Program-made: the position numbers and the translations under genes
Shown here: positions 25,207 to 32,896 of the stretch, piece by piece
Numbering within the stretch: position 1 is the stretch's first letter
Layout: each line of letters starts with the position of its first letter
Notes under the pieces: generated by a model
Database searches by the model: none
The model's input: only the letters and a program-made list of their open reading frames with translations
What the model was told of the DNA's origin: nothing
NCBI RefSeq assembly: GCF_040096205.1
Contig: NZ_JBBMFD010000018.1
Location: 1 to 59,164, forward strand
Length of the DNA: 59,164 bases
Origin: Solibaculum_A intestinale
Lineage (GTDB): Bacteria > Bacillota > Clostridia > Oscillospirales > Acutalibacteraceae
Direction of reading: 5' to 3'

Positions 25207-25235
25207 AATTCTTATCCTTTCTATTTGCAATGTCG

Positions 25236-26594
25236 TTAACTTAGAGATCGAAACCCATCTGGGGACAAGACATTGAAAACCAAACGGTTGGAAGTGATCT
25301 TTTGTACCTTTTGGCGGTCTTGATCCAGGTTCACCACGCTTGTCTTGGTTTCCTTTACAATCCGTCCCTTGATGACATGAGGGACTTCTCCTTCCACCAA
25401 GCCATTGATGGCTCCGCTGGCTCCAATCAGGCCAATCTGTGATACATTTAGCGGAAGCAGCGGCCGTTGTTCCCGGTATTCCAGCGCGTTTGATTGAAAC
25501 AGCTTGTCTAGGCTTTGGGACTGCTGTAATTGCGCCGCCAACTCCGTGACATTAAAAACCTCTCCTCGAAATGAGGACACTTTTTGGGCGGTAGCAGGCA
25601 AAGCCAGGCTCTTCTCTCCCAATTGGTCAAGGGCGGGAATCTCTTCTGGATGAAGGGTCGATTCCAAAAGGCCGGATATCTCCATACACACTGTCCGCGG
25701 TCTTCGATAGCCGACTACAGCAATCTGGCGGAACCTTTCGAATTCCTTCCCCACAAATCGGTACAGCCGAAGATGTTCAAAATTCTCCATGAGCAGCCGG
25801 CAGATGTCTTCCGTAAAGCGATAATATGGGATGATGTAGACAAGCAAACCTCCCATCATCAACGTCCGGAAACTGTCGGCTAGGAAGGCTTTTTCCAGCC
25901 TCCGGATGCCGTGCTCCGATTGAACCGATAGATAGGGGGGATTCAAAAACAAGCAGTGGAACGCTTGCCGGCTGACGTGGGAAAAGAAGTAGCTGCCGAA
26001 CCCTACCCGATTGAGACGGGCAAGGGCTTGCTGCGCACGCTCCTGGTCAATCTCGATTCCATAGGTAACGGCATTTTGCCCCGAAGCCAGATGCGCCAGG
26101 GCCTGTCCCGTACCACAGCATGGATCCAATAGATTGACGGTTTTTCCTTCTGGAAATGCGATCGCTTGTTTGATCCAGTCCACATGTGCCAAATCTGTGG
26201 GATAATGCCCCATTTTGACCCGGTTCATCAGCCTTCCGCAGGATGCAATTTGGGCTGGACACGGGAGAAGGCCAAGAAATTCCTTTAGCGCCTTGCATAG
26301 ACGTTCGAAATTTGGTACGCCCAGATAGTCGTACCGTTTCAATGCGTCGTATAACCGGACTGCTGTCTGTACCAGCTTGGCGTCGTCGATTTCCTGAAGG
26401 GATCGGACGACTTTCGGAAACTCCTCCCACAGCCGTTTGACCAGCTCTTGCAGGGCGGCCAAAGCAGCCTGCCGTTTTTTCCCCTGCGCTTGAACCAATG
26501 CGTATTTCACTTTAGGAAGCTGCGAAGAAAGTTGCTTTAGTACCTCCTTGCTTGCTTCCAATTGCTCCATACAAAAGAATCTCGCTTCAGTCAT
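25236..26594 (-). CDS. N6-adenine-type DNA methyltransferase (DUF6094-like)
   Basis: This 452-residue protein has a helical N-terminal region (1-115), SAM-binding motif I LLDPCCGTGQ (155-164), GIEIDQERAQQ (179-189) and the catalytic motif IV NPPY (218-221), followed by a C-terminal half of unknown fold. Motif order I then IV is that of the gamma-type adenine methyltransferases. The pattern DPCCGTGQAL recalls DUF6094 proteins of phages and plasmids. No restriction endonuclease is adjacent, so it is probably a solitary protective or regulatory methylase. ATG 26594 overlaps the radical SAM stop by 8 nt. Confidence 0.85.
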   Translation of the reverse strand: MTEARFFCMEQLEASKEVLKQLSSQLPKVKYALVQAQGKKRQAALAALQELVKRLWEEFPKVVRSLQEIDDAKLVQTAVRLYDALKRYDYLGVPNFERLCKALKEFLGLLPCPAQIASCGRLMNRVKMGHYPTDLAHVDWIKQAIAFPEGKTVNLLDPCCGTGQALAHLASGQNAVTYGIEIDQERAQQALARLNRVGFGSYFFSHVSRQAFHCLFLNPPYLSVQSEHGIRRLEKAFLADSFRTLMMGGLLVYIIPYYRFTEDICRLLMENFEHLRLYRFVGKEFERFRQIAVVGYRRPRTVCMEISGLLESTLHPEEIPALDQLGEKSLALPATAQKVSSFRGEVFNVTELAAQLQQSQSLDKLFQSNALEYREQRPLLPLNVSQIGLIGASGAINGLVEGEVPHVIKGRIVKETKTSVVNLDQDRQKVQKITSNRLVFNVLSPDGFRSLS

Positions 26595-27624
26595 CTCGAT
26601 CCTCCGGAACAATTTGGCGCAGGATGATCTCGACGGTCCCCAGTTTTTTGCCGGAAGCCGTCTCGTAATGGAACCGTTTCCCTTCCAGGAAATCCAGGTC
26701 GTTTTCCTTAAACACCTCTTTTTCCCGGATGATGAGGTCGTCTGGAATATCCTCCGGCGCAGCATTCATGGGGATATGGTAGATGTTGCGCCCCATACTT
26801 TGCATGGCTCCAAATGCACGGGCTGCATTCTGGAAATACAGGGTTTGGGTATATGCTGTTTGATCTACAATTCCTGCATCGGCTTGATATCGCAGGGTAT
26901 AGATGTTCCCCGTATGACAACTGCCGCAGACGAAGAGCCGCTGGGTAAGCAATCCAAACAAATCCGTTTGCTCCAAGTTTCCAATGGAATATTTTCTTTG
27001 CCGCTCATAACTCAAATCTGCGTCCAGCAATACATCCCCCAGGGCGTTTATGTATACGGTATCCGATACCTGGAGCCGGTCACCTGAACATCTGTAGCAG
27101 TAGAGGAATTCTTTCGGTGAAAACGTATGGTTGCCGAGGCCGTTGTGTTGCGCCCGTCCTTCCGCCACGATCTTATAGGGCTTTAAACGCCCCTTTTCCA
27201 GCGTTTTGGTGTAATATGGAAGGCTGCGGTACTCTTGCAATGCTTTTTGGTCGGCCTTCTCATGAAACTGGTCAATGGAAATGGACAATCCACATCGGTG
27301 CGGCTGCCGGCAATAGCCATACAATTCGTCAAGCGCATCAACAAATCCCGCATGGTACTGTTTGGCGTTGGTGGCGACAAAAAAATAGCCAATGGTACAG
27401 CCCCAGGCTTTTGCGCGTTCCACAAGGCTGTGAAGGATATCGCTTCTCATGGAGGGTTCTCCCCCGGTCAAAAGCAGGTGTTCCACATGGGATACCTGCG
27501 AGAATAACCGATCCAGCAGATCAATGCTTGCAGCAGCATTCTCAGGATCTCCACGCAAGCAATGAGCGCAGTACATGTTGCAGTTCCGTGTTACTTCGAT
27601 TGCCAAATGGCCCAATTCGATCAT
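26587..27624 (-). CDS. Radical SAM enzyme of unknown substrate
   Basis: The 345-residue protein has the radical SAM cluster Cys15-x3-Cys19-x2-Cys22 (TRNCNMYCAHCL) and the SAM-binding LLLTGGEPSM (about residues 50-59). Further Cys pairs (CYRCSG near 178, CGSCHTG near 235) could hold an auxiliary cluster or zinc. The C-terminus is not of the SPASM spacing I can recognise. A radical SAM enzyme inside a replication/repair operon is unusual. Its end overlaps the methyltransferase start, so the two may act on the same target. Confidence 0.88.
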   Translation of the reverse strand: MIELGHLAIEVTRNCNMYCAHCLRGDPENAAASIDLLDRLFSQVSHVEHLLLTGGEPSMRSDILHSLVERAKAWGCTIGYFFVATNAKQYHAGFVDALDELYGYCRQPHRCGLSISIDQFHEKADQKALQEYRSLPYYTKTLEKGRLKPYKIVAEGRAQHNGLGNHTFSPKEFLYCYRCSGDRLQVSDTVYINALGDVLLDADLSYERQRKYSIGNLEQTDLFGLLTQRLFVCGSCHTGNIYTLRYQADAGIVDQTAYTQTLYFQNAARAFGAMQSMGRNIYHIPMNAAPEDIPDDLIIREKEVFKENDLDFLEGKRFHYETASGKKLGTVEIILRQIVPEDRDD

Positions 27625-27675
27625 AGCTTCCTCCTGTACATCAATCTTAAGGCAACAAAGCGCTGCCCTTTTTGT

Positions 27676-28107
27676 TCAGCCTATTGGCTCGATCTCCCGG
27701 GAGTGGATGCGGCGATGCACATGGCCGGGGTACAACTCGGTAAGCGCTTGCTTGATTTTCTCCAGCTCCGTGGGAAAGGAACGCTTGGCTCGGCCGGGCT
27801 GCTTGCAATCTTCCGGAATCAAAAGGAATACGGCAAGATACCCCTTGTCTTCTTCCACCACAACGTCGTATCGTGGACTGCCGGCCAAGACAAACCGTTT
27901 CCTTCCGTCTCCCGCGTCTTTCCAGTCTCCTACAAAATGAAATGTTCCATCCTTCTCCATCAGCTTCTGGGAACAAATGTAGAGGAACCGTTCCCAATTT
28001 TCCGATAGAACGAGGGCCTTGTCATAGGCTGCGTCCAAGTCAATATAGTAACCGTCGCAGGCAGCGAGAGCCTTTGCGCCCGGCGGCAGCCAGTATCCAC
28101 GTCCCAT
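27676..28107 (-). CDS. Hypothetical protein of the JAB/ThiF gene cluster
   Basis: This 143-residue protein begins MGRGYWLPPGAKALAACDGY and includes RYDVVVEEDKGYLAVFLLIP, a beta-rich stretch, then a helix ELEKIKQALTELYPGHV. The family is not recognised. Its start shares one base with the stop of the preceding 70-residue gene (TGATG), a strong sign of translational coupling. A longer frame upstream runs through the 70-residue gene and is rejected. A role with the small protein and the ThiF/JAB pair is inferred from context only. Confidence 0.65.
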   Translation of the reverse strand: MGRGYWLPPGAKALAACDGYYIDLDAAYDKALVLSENWERFLYICSQKLMEKDGTFHFVGDWKDAGDGRKRFVLAGSPRYDVVVEEDKGYLAVFLLIPEDCKQPGRAKRSFPTELEKIKQALTELYPGHVHRRIHSREIEPIG

Positions 28108-28319
28108 CACGCCGCCCCTTTCTTCCGTTTCAGGAAAGGGAACATCTCGGACAGCAAATCCCCCCGGCGCACCTCGTAGGTGCATCGGGAGTGAACGGGG
28201 ATATGGGAACCGTCGGAAAGCGCTTGGTCGATACGAACACTGGTATAGACTCCCACCTTTTGGCGGGAAAGCGCACGCACGTCTTTTTCATAGGATATTA
28301 AAAACAAGGTTTGTTCCAT
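28107..28319 (-). CDS. 70-residue protein next to ThiF, possible ubiquitin-like partner
   Basis: The 70-residue protein (MEQTLFLISYEKDVRALS at the start, FPFLKRKKGAA at the end) looks beta-rich with one helix. Its length and position directly after the E1-like gene are those of PRTRC protein C (prokaryotic ubiquitin-like). However, its sequence does not show that family's motif and it lacks a Gly-Gly tail, so the identification is weak. GAAAGGAAGGG precedes the ATG, and the gene is only 15 nt from the ThiF stop. Confidence 0.55.
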   Translation of the reverse strand: MEQTLFLISYEKDVRALSRQKVGVYTSVRIDQALSDGSHIPVHSRCTYEVRRGDLLSEMFPFLKRKKGAA

Positions 28320-28334
28320 GGAAACCCTTCCTTT

Positions 28335-29072
28335 CTATTGTTCTGTTTTGGCTTTGCGCGTTTGGTTGACCACAGGCCGTATCCCGATCAAGGACGATGA
28401 GAAGGTCACCATCCGGGTATCGCATCGTCCCAGTGCCAACAGGTCGTACAAGAAGCAAACGACGGCTGTCGCCGCCATCAAATTTGCCGCAATGGTTTGC
28501 GGCGCTGAAACGGCCCGGTCGGCACAGGATAATTCCGATGGAAACCGGTCTTCCTCTTTGAGCAGTTCCGGATACACGGCGCAAGCCGGCTTATACATAG
28601 TCCTGCCGGATCTTCGGACTCCGCATACCACCTGCCCGGTGTTTTCTCCGTTTCCAGAGTCCAGGTAGATGACATCGTCCAACCTTTGAAACACACGATG
28701 GCACATCTGGCGGGTTTTGTTGTTATCCACACAACCCACCAACACGACGATTTGCTGCCATTCATCTTGCCTCAAAAGCGCTTGCAGTTTCTCATCCTGC
28801 TCTATGTACTGGGGGATATATTCGCACTCCATTCCAAAGGCGGCGGAATACCGTTTGGACAATACCGCGGCCTTGTTTTGTCCCAGATCCTGCAAGACAA
28901 AATTCTGCCTTAAGAGGTTCTTTTCTTCCACCTTGTCCCCGTCGCACAGGATCATCCGAATGGGGCGCTCCTGTGTGGAAGCCAGCCGGTAGAGATGGGG
29001 GATCAGCCAGCCGCCGGTCCCTCCAGCGCCAAGCACCACGATTTTAACCGGCGCAGTCTTTGACAGCTTCAT
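28335..29072 (-). CDS. ThiF/E1-like adenylating protein (PRTRC ThiF type)
   Basis: This 245-residue protein has the ThiF nucleotide-binding loop GAGGTGGWL (residues 16-24), the DGDKVEEKNLLRQNF segment (about 43-57; Asp, Lys and Arg-Gln are the ATP/Mg-contacting positions of E1 enzymes) and CVDNNKTR later. TGQVVCGV with a Cys and PACAVYPEL could hold the thioester Cys. Length and motifs fit the PRTRC-system ThiF group. It would adenylate a ubiquitin-like protein C-terminus. The gene overlaps the JAB gene by 29 nt. Confidence 0.85.
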   Translation of the reverse strand: MKLSKTAPVKIVVLGAGGTGGWLIPHLYRLASTQERPIRMILCDGDKVEEKNLLRQNFVLQDLGQNKAAVLSKRYSAAFGMECEYIPQYIEQDEKLQALLRQDEWQQIVVLVGCVDNNKTRQMCHRVFQRLDDVIYLDSGNGENTGQVVCGVRRSGRTMYKPACAVYPELLKEEDRFPSELSCADRAVSAPQTIAANLMAATAVVCFLYDLLALGRCDTRMVTFSSSLIGIRPVVNQTRKAKTEQ

Positions 29073-30312
29073 CCTGGGTTCCTCCCATTTTTTTGTCCGG
29101 CAGAAAGGCGCGAACCGTCACGTTCTCCTCCCAAGCTTTTGGGTAAAGATGACCCGGTGTGGTTTCAAAGATCTCCTGGGGCTCAAGGGGGATAAATGTC
29201 CCGGAACAGCAGGCTCTCACCGAAATCTCCGGGAATACATGGTCTAAGCGGCCGACCACTCCATACAGCAGATCCCTTTTTTCATCCGCATCGTCTACTG
29301 GAGAAAATTTGGCCTCCATGTTGTGATGGGAGTGGATGTCCATTACCGGGACCAAATGAGGTGGATGGGGCTTTTTCTCCACCGTCTCTACGCCCATGGC
29401 ATCCACCTTTTGCTTGGGAGCGTGCAGCACGTACCGCCTCTTTTCCCGATCGAAAAAAATCTTCACTAAGGCTTCTGCATGATGCCGCTGTGACACGTGG
29501 CGGAAAAAGCTGATGATGCTGTATAGCAGCTCCATGGGGATCTTGGGAAGCTCCAAACGGAACCCGGATTTTGCGGTGGGGAACTCCGGCAGAAATTCTG
29601 CCGGAGCCGTGAAGGTCCCCACGAAGGTTTTTCGGATCTGATAAAGTTTCCCGTCTCCCGATGGGAAGACGACAATGGGCTTGGGACAATCCTCCGCTTC
29701 CTGTTGGGAAGTGCAATACGCCTTATACTGGGGGATACGGGGCGGGATGGACCCTTTTTTCTGGGCGGTGATGTGAGGCTTGACGAGGCATTCCAGGCCT
29801 TGCTCTCCTTTTCTTTTCTGGATCATCTCCTGGAATTGCCTGGAACGCTCCATTTCCGCCTTGACGTCGTACACCCGGTCGGAACCGGGGTTTTGCACCA
29901 TCTTGGTCATGGTACCGTAGGATACCGACCAAGAGACGTTTTTCCCTTCGCTCAGTTCAGGGAAATCCACCTGGTACAGCAGACGCAGCCCTTCAAAGGT
30001 GACATCCTTGTCGGTAATCGGATCGCGCGCTTTCCCATAGGAAAAAACGGCGTCCTTTTGGGTTGTTTTCTCCAACCGGCGCTGAAGGCGATCCTCTTCC
30101 GCACGCTTTAACGCTGCTGCATAGGGGTCTTCTTCCGGTTGGGAATCCGGTTTTGTTTCCTCTGCCAGTACGGTTTGAACCGGGGGATTCGGTTGCTTTG
30201 GCGCGGTTTCCTCTGAAGGGGAGGTGTCGAAGAGGCCGGCAATTCCCTGCTCTTCCACATCGTCCAAAAAGTCCTCCAGGAAGCTTTCGCCTGACAATTG
30301 GTTTTCTTTCAT
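29044..30312 (-). CDS. JAB/JAMM metalloprotease (PRTRC-A-like) with long N-terminal region
   Basis: The 422-residue protein carries an intact JAMM motif: H327-S-H329, seven residues, S337-x2-D340, with Glu280 as a candidate catalytic Glu. The JAB domain covers about residues 255-375. Residues 1-90 are acidic and probably disordered. Residues 90-180 form a separate domain (VDFPELSEGKNVSWSVSYGT) of unknown family. JAB enzymes cleave isopeptide or Ubl linkages. It is the first gene of operon A, with AGAAAGGAC before ATG 30312, directly after the attenuated leader. Confidence 0.85.
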   Translation of the reverse strand: MKENQLSGESFLEDFLDDVEEQGIAGLFDTSPSEETAPKQPNPPVQTVLAEETKPDSQPEEDPYAAALKRAEEDRLQRRLEKTTQKDAVFSYGKARDPITDKDVTFEGLRLLYQVDFPELSEGKNVSWSVSYGTMTKMVQNPGSDRVYDVKAEMERSRQFQEMIQKRKGEQGLECLVKPHITAQKKGSIPPRIPQYKAYCTSQQEAEDCPKPIVVFPSGDGKLYQIRKTFVGTFTAPAEFLPEFPTAKSGFRLELPKIPMELLYSIISFFRHVSQRHHAEALVKIFFDREKRRYVLHAPKQKVDAMGVETVEKKPHPPHLVPVMDIHSHHNMEAKFSPVDDADEKRDLLYGVVGRLDHVFPEISVRACCSGTFIPLEPQEIFETTPGHLYPKAWEENVTVRAFLPDKKMGGTQDEAVKDCAG

Positions 30313-30317
30313 GGTGT

Positions 30318-30547
30318 TTCGTCCTTTCTGTGATTTTTCTATGAAAACAAAAAAAGACCGGCCTAGCAAAATGCTAAGCCGGCCAATCTTTGCCGTCACC
30401 GTATGGTTTTTTCCGATTTGCACAAACAAAAAAGGCCAGATGGCATACTCCGGCCTTTGTGCTTCCCTTTTTCCAATGCCCTCTTTGGGGCAATCCATTC
30501 TACCTAGTTACAGCTTCAGTATATCCGTCTCCACCTTTTTTGTCAAG
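30318..30547 (-). promoter_or_regulatory. Attenuated promoter/leader of operon A (repeat copy 1)
   Basis: On the minus strand TTGACA (30546-30541) and TATACT (30523-30518) with exactly 17 nt between them form a consensus promoter. The roughly 200-nt leader then holds hairpin 1 (AAAGGCC...GGCCTTTTTT, 30428-30459) and hairpin 2 (GCCGGCTTAGCA / TGCTAGGCCGGT with a T-run, 30348-30383), both shaped as intrinsic terminators, before the JAB ribosome binding site. The whole segment is repeated at 38458-38686 with about 98% identity. Confidence 0.9.
30318..30547. repeat. 230-bp direct repeat, copy 1
   Basis: It matches 38458-38686 from TTCGTCCTTTCT to TTTTTGTCAAG with three substitutions and one missing A. 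The copies are 8.1 kb apart in the same orientation and could recombine to delete operon B. Confidence 0.9.
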
Positions 30548-30635
30548 GTGCCTTGCTATAAATAAGGATACGGTCTGTCTTATTTTATTGGAACAAACTG
30601 TACTAAAAATATTTTTTGAAAAAGGGCTCTAAAAT

Positions 30636-30727
30636 TTGACAAATGGGATTCCCTTGTTATACTGAAAGTGTCCTTTCTTTACAGGGGCGCGGCTTGGGGG
30701 ATTTTTAGAGCTGCGCCCCTTTTTTCA
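30636..30727 (+). ncRNA. Candidate short RNA with anti-Shine-Dalgarno 5' end
   Basis: TTGACA (30636-30641), a 16-nt spacer and TATACT (30658-30663) precede a transcript expected from about 30670. It would begin GTCCTTTCTTTACAGG and end in a GGGGCGCGGCT/AGCTGCGCCCC terminator with six T (30684-30726), about 57 nt in all. GTCCTTTCT is complementary to AGAAAGGAC, the ribosome-binding region of both the JAB and helicase genes. No coding frame is present. Expression is predicted, not shown. Confidence 0.5.
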
Positions 30728-30743
30728 TGGTCAAAAATGCGTA

Positions 30744-30780
30744 AACCGGGAATCCGACGAAAAGGATTCCCGGTTTTTCT
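30744..30780. terminator. Bidirectional terminator after operon B
   Basis: AACCGGGAATCC and GGATTCCCGGTT pair around 8 nt. T-rich tracts follow on both strands (TTTTTCTTTG on plus, TTTACGCATTTTT on minus), so it can end operon B leftward and back up the small RNA terminator rightward. Confidence 0.8.
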
Positions 30781-30788
30781 TTGATCCC

Positions 30789-32360
30789 TTATAGATATCT
30801 AGGATTGTCTAACACCTGCATGGCAATCTCGTCTGTTGTGAGGTCTCTGGAATGATAAACAGTGTCACAGAAGGGAAGCAGATCAATCCCGCATTCCCGA
30901 TCTGCGTCCAGTAAGATGCCTGTGACCGTTACGCGGTGGAGCTGCTTCTTTTCTGTAAATTTCTGTGTAAACGCTTCCGAAATCCTGCATTGCCCATCGG
31001 TGACAATGACAACATCTGCGTCCTCGTAGCCCTTGTCCAATAAGCTGATTGCTTCCCGCAATGGGGACTCAAAGTCGGTTCCACCATTAAAGAAGTGTTC
31101 CGCCGCCCTCATGGTATCCTGGGTCGAGTACCCCCTCGGTTCAAACCGGTCGGTTTTGATCTGATCCTTGCTTGAAAAATGGACCATGGCGTATTTGCGG
31201 TTCCCTTTTGCCGCTATATCAAGCAGCGCCAAGGCAACCGCCTTCGCCCAGCCGTGCAGCAAATGCATACTTTGGCTTTCATCTACCAACACAATCATGT
31301 CGCCGGCTCCTTTGACAACCGGCGTCCGTTTGCGGTACTGGAGAAGTTTTTCTTCCAGATACTTCTTCTGAAACAGGATCTGCGTCTCTTTCGTACTCAA
31401 AAGAGCCAATTCCGACGAAAGGCACTGTCCAATGTCCTTGCCGAGCGTAACGTCATATTTCTCGCCCAGGCCATAGGAAAAGGATGTCCTGCGTTTGTTC
31501 GCTAAAATCTGCCGGTACCTGCCCAATAACTTGGCAATTTCCATTAATGTGGCGTTTTGCTTTAGTTGGGAAAACAGCTCCTTATTCTCCTGCTTGTAGA
31601 TCATTTTTCCTTCTCCATTGCCCCAGGCCGACAAAAGATAAAAAGTCTCCTGGGCGGATTCGGCTGCTTGTTGCAGCGGCTGCAAGATAAGATCCGCCAT
31701 CCTGATGCACAATCTGTCCGCGCCTTGCGCTACCTTTTCGCGCAGATTTTGAAGCTGGCGTTGTTTTTCCTTGAGCCGATTCACAAGGCAAAGCAGACGG
31801 CGAAGAGAAAAAGGGCCGCCTTTACGTATTCCGTCCAATAGGAGAAACAATAGTTTCTGGGATTGCTGTTCCAACCGTTCCATAATGGATAGATCACCGA
31901 TATCTATCTCATCTCCTTTTTCCCGCAAAGCCCGGAACAAAGCCGTGCAAAAGGCTTTGCAGGCGTGGTAACTTGGATACTCCCGGTCCTGGCACCACTG
32001 TGTTTTTACCTGGTCAAAGGAAGGATCCCGCAGCAGCGATTGGATCACCGGGCGGTGAAAGGCTTCCACTCGGTCCTGTCGTGGGCCCTCTGTAAAGGAT
32101 ACGCCGGTAGAAAAGAAGGCCACAAAGACATCCAAAGCCAATTCCTCGATAAGCGGCCAGATGTTTTTATGATCACTCAAGAAGGCTTGAAACTCCTGGT
32201 CGTCGTTCAGGAACTGATGGAATACTATCCTTTGCAGTTTTGTGGACCGCAACACCTGTGTTTGTGTCCTTGGATTGCCGCGTCCAGAGCTTATGTAATC
32301 ATGCAGCCACTGGGACGCCGTATTGGCTTCAAAAATGGGTTGTTTTCGTTCCCGTCGCAT
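30789..32360 (-). CDS. VWA-domain protein (ViaA/CoxE-like)
   Basis: This 523-residue protein has a helical N-terminal region (1-340) and a C-terminal von Willebrand A domain. The MIDAS is D360-E-S362-Q-S364, and VVIVTDGQC is further on; the approach YGLGEKYDVTLGKDIGQCLS is typical of VWA partners of MoxR ATPases. With the RavA-like gene two genes upstream it forms a RavA/ViaA-type chaperone pair, which remodels metal-enzyme or membrane complexes in other systems. AAGGGGG precedes the ATG. It is the last gene of operon B. Confidence 0.87.
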   Translation of the reverse strand: MRRERKQPIFEANTASQWLHDYISSGRGNPRTQTQVLRSTKLQRIVFHQFLNDDQEFQAFLSDHKNIWPLIEELALDVFVAFFSTGVSFTEGPRQDRVEAFHRPVIQSLLRDPSFDQVKTQWCQDREYPSYHACKAFCTALFRALREKGDEIDIGDLSIMERLEQQSQKLLFLLLDGIRKGGPFSLRRLLCLVNRLKEKQRQLQNLREKVAQGADRLCIRMADLILQPLQQAAESAQETFYLLSAWGNGEGKMIYKQENKELFSQLKQNATLMEIAKLLGRYRQILANKRRTSFSYGLGEKYDVTLGKDIGQCLSSELALLSTKETQILFQKKYLEEKLLQYRKRTPVVKGAGDMIVLVDESQSMHLLHGWAKAVALALLDIAAKGNRKYAMVHFSSKDQIKTDRFEPRGYSTQDTMRAAEHFFNGGTDFESPLREAISLLDKGYEDADVVIVTDGQCRISEAFTQKFTEKKQLHRVTVTGILLDADRECGIDLLPFCDTVYHSRDLTTDEIAMQVLDNPRYL

Positions 32361-32434
32361 GGTTATCCCCCTTGTTATTGTGGTGGGCCGGTGAAATTCA
32401 CCGGCCCACTTTTCTGTATTATTTGGAATTGCAG

Positions 32435-32881
32435 TTAAAACGGCAGATCGTCGTCATCGTCGAAGTCTACATCGATCCCGCCGCCAAACGGGTCAAAGGA
32501 AGGAGGCGGCGCGGCTTTCCCAGAGTCGGCCGACTTTGGCCGTGTGGAGGATCCGTCCTCTTTTTTACTCTCACCAAAATAGATGTGTTCTACCACAATT
32601 TCAACGGATTGTCTTTTGTTGCCCTCTTTATCCTCATAACTTCCGGATTGCAGCCGGCCGTCCAAGGTCATCAAAGAACCTTTCCGAAAATAGGTTGCTG
32701 CAAATTCCGCTGTGCTTCTCCAGGCCACTGCGGAGAAGAAATCCGTAGGGTATTCTCCGTCTTTGTTCCTAAAATCCCGGTTGCAGGCGATACGGAAACG
32801 CGCCACGGAAATATCGTTTTGCGTCTTTCTCAGTTCGGGATCCGCTACCAATCTGCCGGTAATTAAAATTCGATTCAACAT
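32435..32881 (-). CDS. ssb: Single-stranded DNA-binding protein
   Basis: The 148-residue protein has the OB-fold start MLNRILITGRLVADPELR, the core FRIACNRDF and FFSAVAWRSTAEFAATYFRK, and an acidic tip ending DDDDDLPF that recruits repair proteins. It is shorter than chromosomal SSBs and differs as expected for an element-borne copy. It lies between the RavA and VWA genes, an odd position that suggests the RavA/VWA pair belongs to the replication module rather than being cargo. Confidence 0.95.
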   Translation of the reverse strand: MLNRILITGRLVADPELRKTQNDISVARFRIACNRDFRNKDGEYPTDFFSAVAWRSTAEFAATYFRKGSLMTLDGRLQSGSYEDKEGNKRQSVEIVVEHIYFGESKKEDGSSTRPKSADSGKAAPPPSFDPFGGGIDVDFDDDDDLPF

Positions 32882-32896
32882 ATTGCTTCCTCCTTG

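Larger units (their letters stand above)
30548..30788. other. Region between operons A and B
   Basis: Besides the candidate small RNA (30636-30727) and the bidirectional terminator (30744-30780) it holds only AT-rich sequence; no coding frame is supported. Confidence 0.6.
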
